DNA from: Clostridia bacterium
Lineage (GTDB): Bacteria > Bacillota > Clostridia > Oscillospirales > Acutalibacteraceae
Assembly: GCA_017432485.1 (NCBI GenBank)
Contig: JAFRJB010000067.1
Span: forward strand, 1 to 52,095
Direction of reading: 5' to 3'
DNA length: 52,095 nt
Shown here: positions 51,378 to 52,095 of the stretch, in pieces
Layout of the letters: each line of letters opens with the position of its first letter
Numbering within the stretch: the first letter of the stretch is position 1
Notes under the pieces: model-generated
What the model was told of the DNA's origin: nothing
Database searches by the model: none
What the model saw: the letters and a program-made list of their open reading frames with translations, nothing else
Made by a program: the position numbers and the translations under genes

Positions 51378-52031
51378 CTATTTACTGTTCCATTTTTGTG
51401 AAGAAAGTGTTTGCATTTGAGGTGGCAAATGAGAAATATCATTTTTTAATACCAAATGCGGTTGCAGCGATTCATCGACATCAATGATATTGACTGCCGT
51501 GTTCGCACACCAGATTTCATCGCCGAGATTTTCAAACCCAATCTGTTCCGCCCAACATAACAGGTTTCTGATGGCGCAACCATGAGAAGCAAGCACAATG
51601 GTTTGACCGGGAAACTGCTGCGCTTTTTCCTTCACAAAGGCGGACATGCGCGCATAGACATCGCTCATTTTTTCACCATTTGGTGCGACAAAGTGCGATG
51701 GATTGGTATCCCACAATTCCATTTCTTTCGGGAATAACACGGGAAATTCGGAAAATGGTTTTCCTTCCCACTCTCCGGCATGTATCTCAATAATGCGATC
51801 ATCCGTTTCTATCTCCAAATGATGAAAGCGGTTGACCGCATCGGCAGTCGCCAATGCGCGTTTTCTGGAGCTGGAATAGATGCGGTCAATATGTTCATTG
51901 CGAAAGCGAAGTGCCAAATACTCCAATTGTTTTGCACCCAGTTCCGAAACAGCACCATCATAAGTGCCTTGAAATATTCTCTCTCGATTACCGACCGCTT
52001 CGCAGTGCCGGATAACGATAAATCTTGTCAT
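51378..52031 (-). CDS. Histidine phosphatase family protein (phosphoglycerate mutase-like)
   Basis: Probable phosphatase on a small phosphorylated molecule, 217 residues. The phospho-acceptor histidine is in IVIRHCEAVGN (RHCE where RHGE is usual), YSSSRKRALATADAV carries the second arginine, and VLASHGCAIRNLLC the second catalytic histidine. AGAGAAG precedes the ATG. It shares a transcript with ruvX. Confidence 0.85.
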   Translation of the reverse strand: MTRFIVIRHCEAVGNRERIFQGTYDGAVSELGAKQLEYLALRFRNEHIDRIYSSSRKRALATADAVNRFHHLEIETDDRIIEIHAGEWEGKPFSEFPVLFPKEMELWDTNPSHFVAPNGEKMSDVYARMSAFVKEKAQQFPGQTIVLASHGCAIRNLLCWAEQIGFENLGDEIWCANTAVNIIDVDESLQPHLVLKNDISHLPPQMQTLSSQKWNSK

Positions 52032-52054
52032 ATTCTTCTCTTTTTCTTTCTATT

Positions 52055-52090
52055 AAAATGAGCACCTATCGGCAATAAGGTGCTCATTTT
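52055..52090. terminator. Terminator at the right window edge
   Basis: AAAATGAGCACCT (52055-52067) pairs with 52078-52090. It probably ends a minus-strand transcript that comes from beyond the window. Confidence 0.7.
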
Positions 52091-52095
52091 TTAAA

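Overview
The window looks like the chromosome of a low- to mid-GC, Gram-positive, spore-forming clostridium, probably of the Oscillospirales/Ruminococcaceae type. The reasons are a sigK gene, a SpoIIM-like protein, a CwlD-type amidase and an FtsK/SpoIIIE translocase, AGGAGG-like ribosome binding sites, several TTG starts, TTGACA-17-TATAAT promoters, and a complete ECF transporter module. The assignment is an inference from gene content; no rRNA is present.

Layout. 1-2000: a structured leader, a Na/Pi cotransporter (+), and about 820 bp of AT-rich non-coding DNA full of repeats in front of a XerC/D-type tyrosine recombinase. 3060-6760 (-): SpoIIM-like and membrane proteins, then the queA-tgt-yajC run. 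6898-9673 (+): lysine/diaminopimelate genes asd-dapA-dapB. 9715-14404 (-): a small membrane protein, a THUMP methyltransferase, hpf, a secreted zinc phospholipase C and radA. 14385-20672: CwlD-like amidase, sigK (+), a deoxyinosine glycosylase, a tRNA-Leu with a lipoprotein gene, an MBL-fold protein and ftsK. 20814-27131: a probably leaderless gene, mnmA with a nucleotidyltransferase, rubrerythrin, thyA-folA, and a D,D-carboxypeptidase. 27479-31113: an acyl-CoA-synthetase-like gene, then an apparent mobile insertion at a tRNA-Leu gene. 31166-35115 (-): potABCD. 35258-35581 (+): four tRNAs (Gly, Arg, His, Gln). 35704-50625 (-): fourteen tightly packed genes running ruvC-ruvA-ruvB-glmM-methyltransferase-ecfA1-ecfA2-ecfT-truA-DUF5711-cvpA-pgsA-clp-vanW. 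50820-52095: tRNA-Leu(CAA), ruvX and a histidine phosphatase.

The most unusual part is 29216-31113. A tRNA-Leu(GAG) gene and its terminator hairpin are duplicated as a 52-bp direct repeat about 1.8 kb away. Between the copies lie one AT-rich gene for a zinc-finger/PD-(D/E)XK endonuclease, two further short copies of the tRNA 3' end, and an array of eight ATGATG/CATCAT boxes separated by small hairpins whose stems differ in sequence but mostly keep their pairing. No integrase is present. It may be a homing-endonuclease-driven element that targets a tRNA gene and restores it on insertion. A second candidate is the repeat-flanked AT-rich segment upstream of the tyrosine recombinase, whose own promoter lies inside the segment.

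Most of the remaining genes are housekeeping: tRNA modification, lysine synthesis, DNA repair and recombination, folate/dTMP synthesis, cell wall, polyamine and vitamin uptake. All calls are from reading the sequence; no database search was run.
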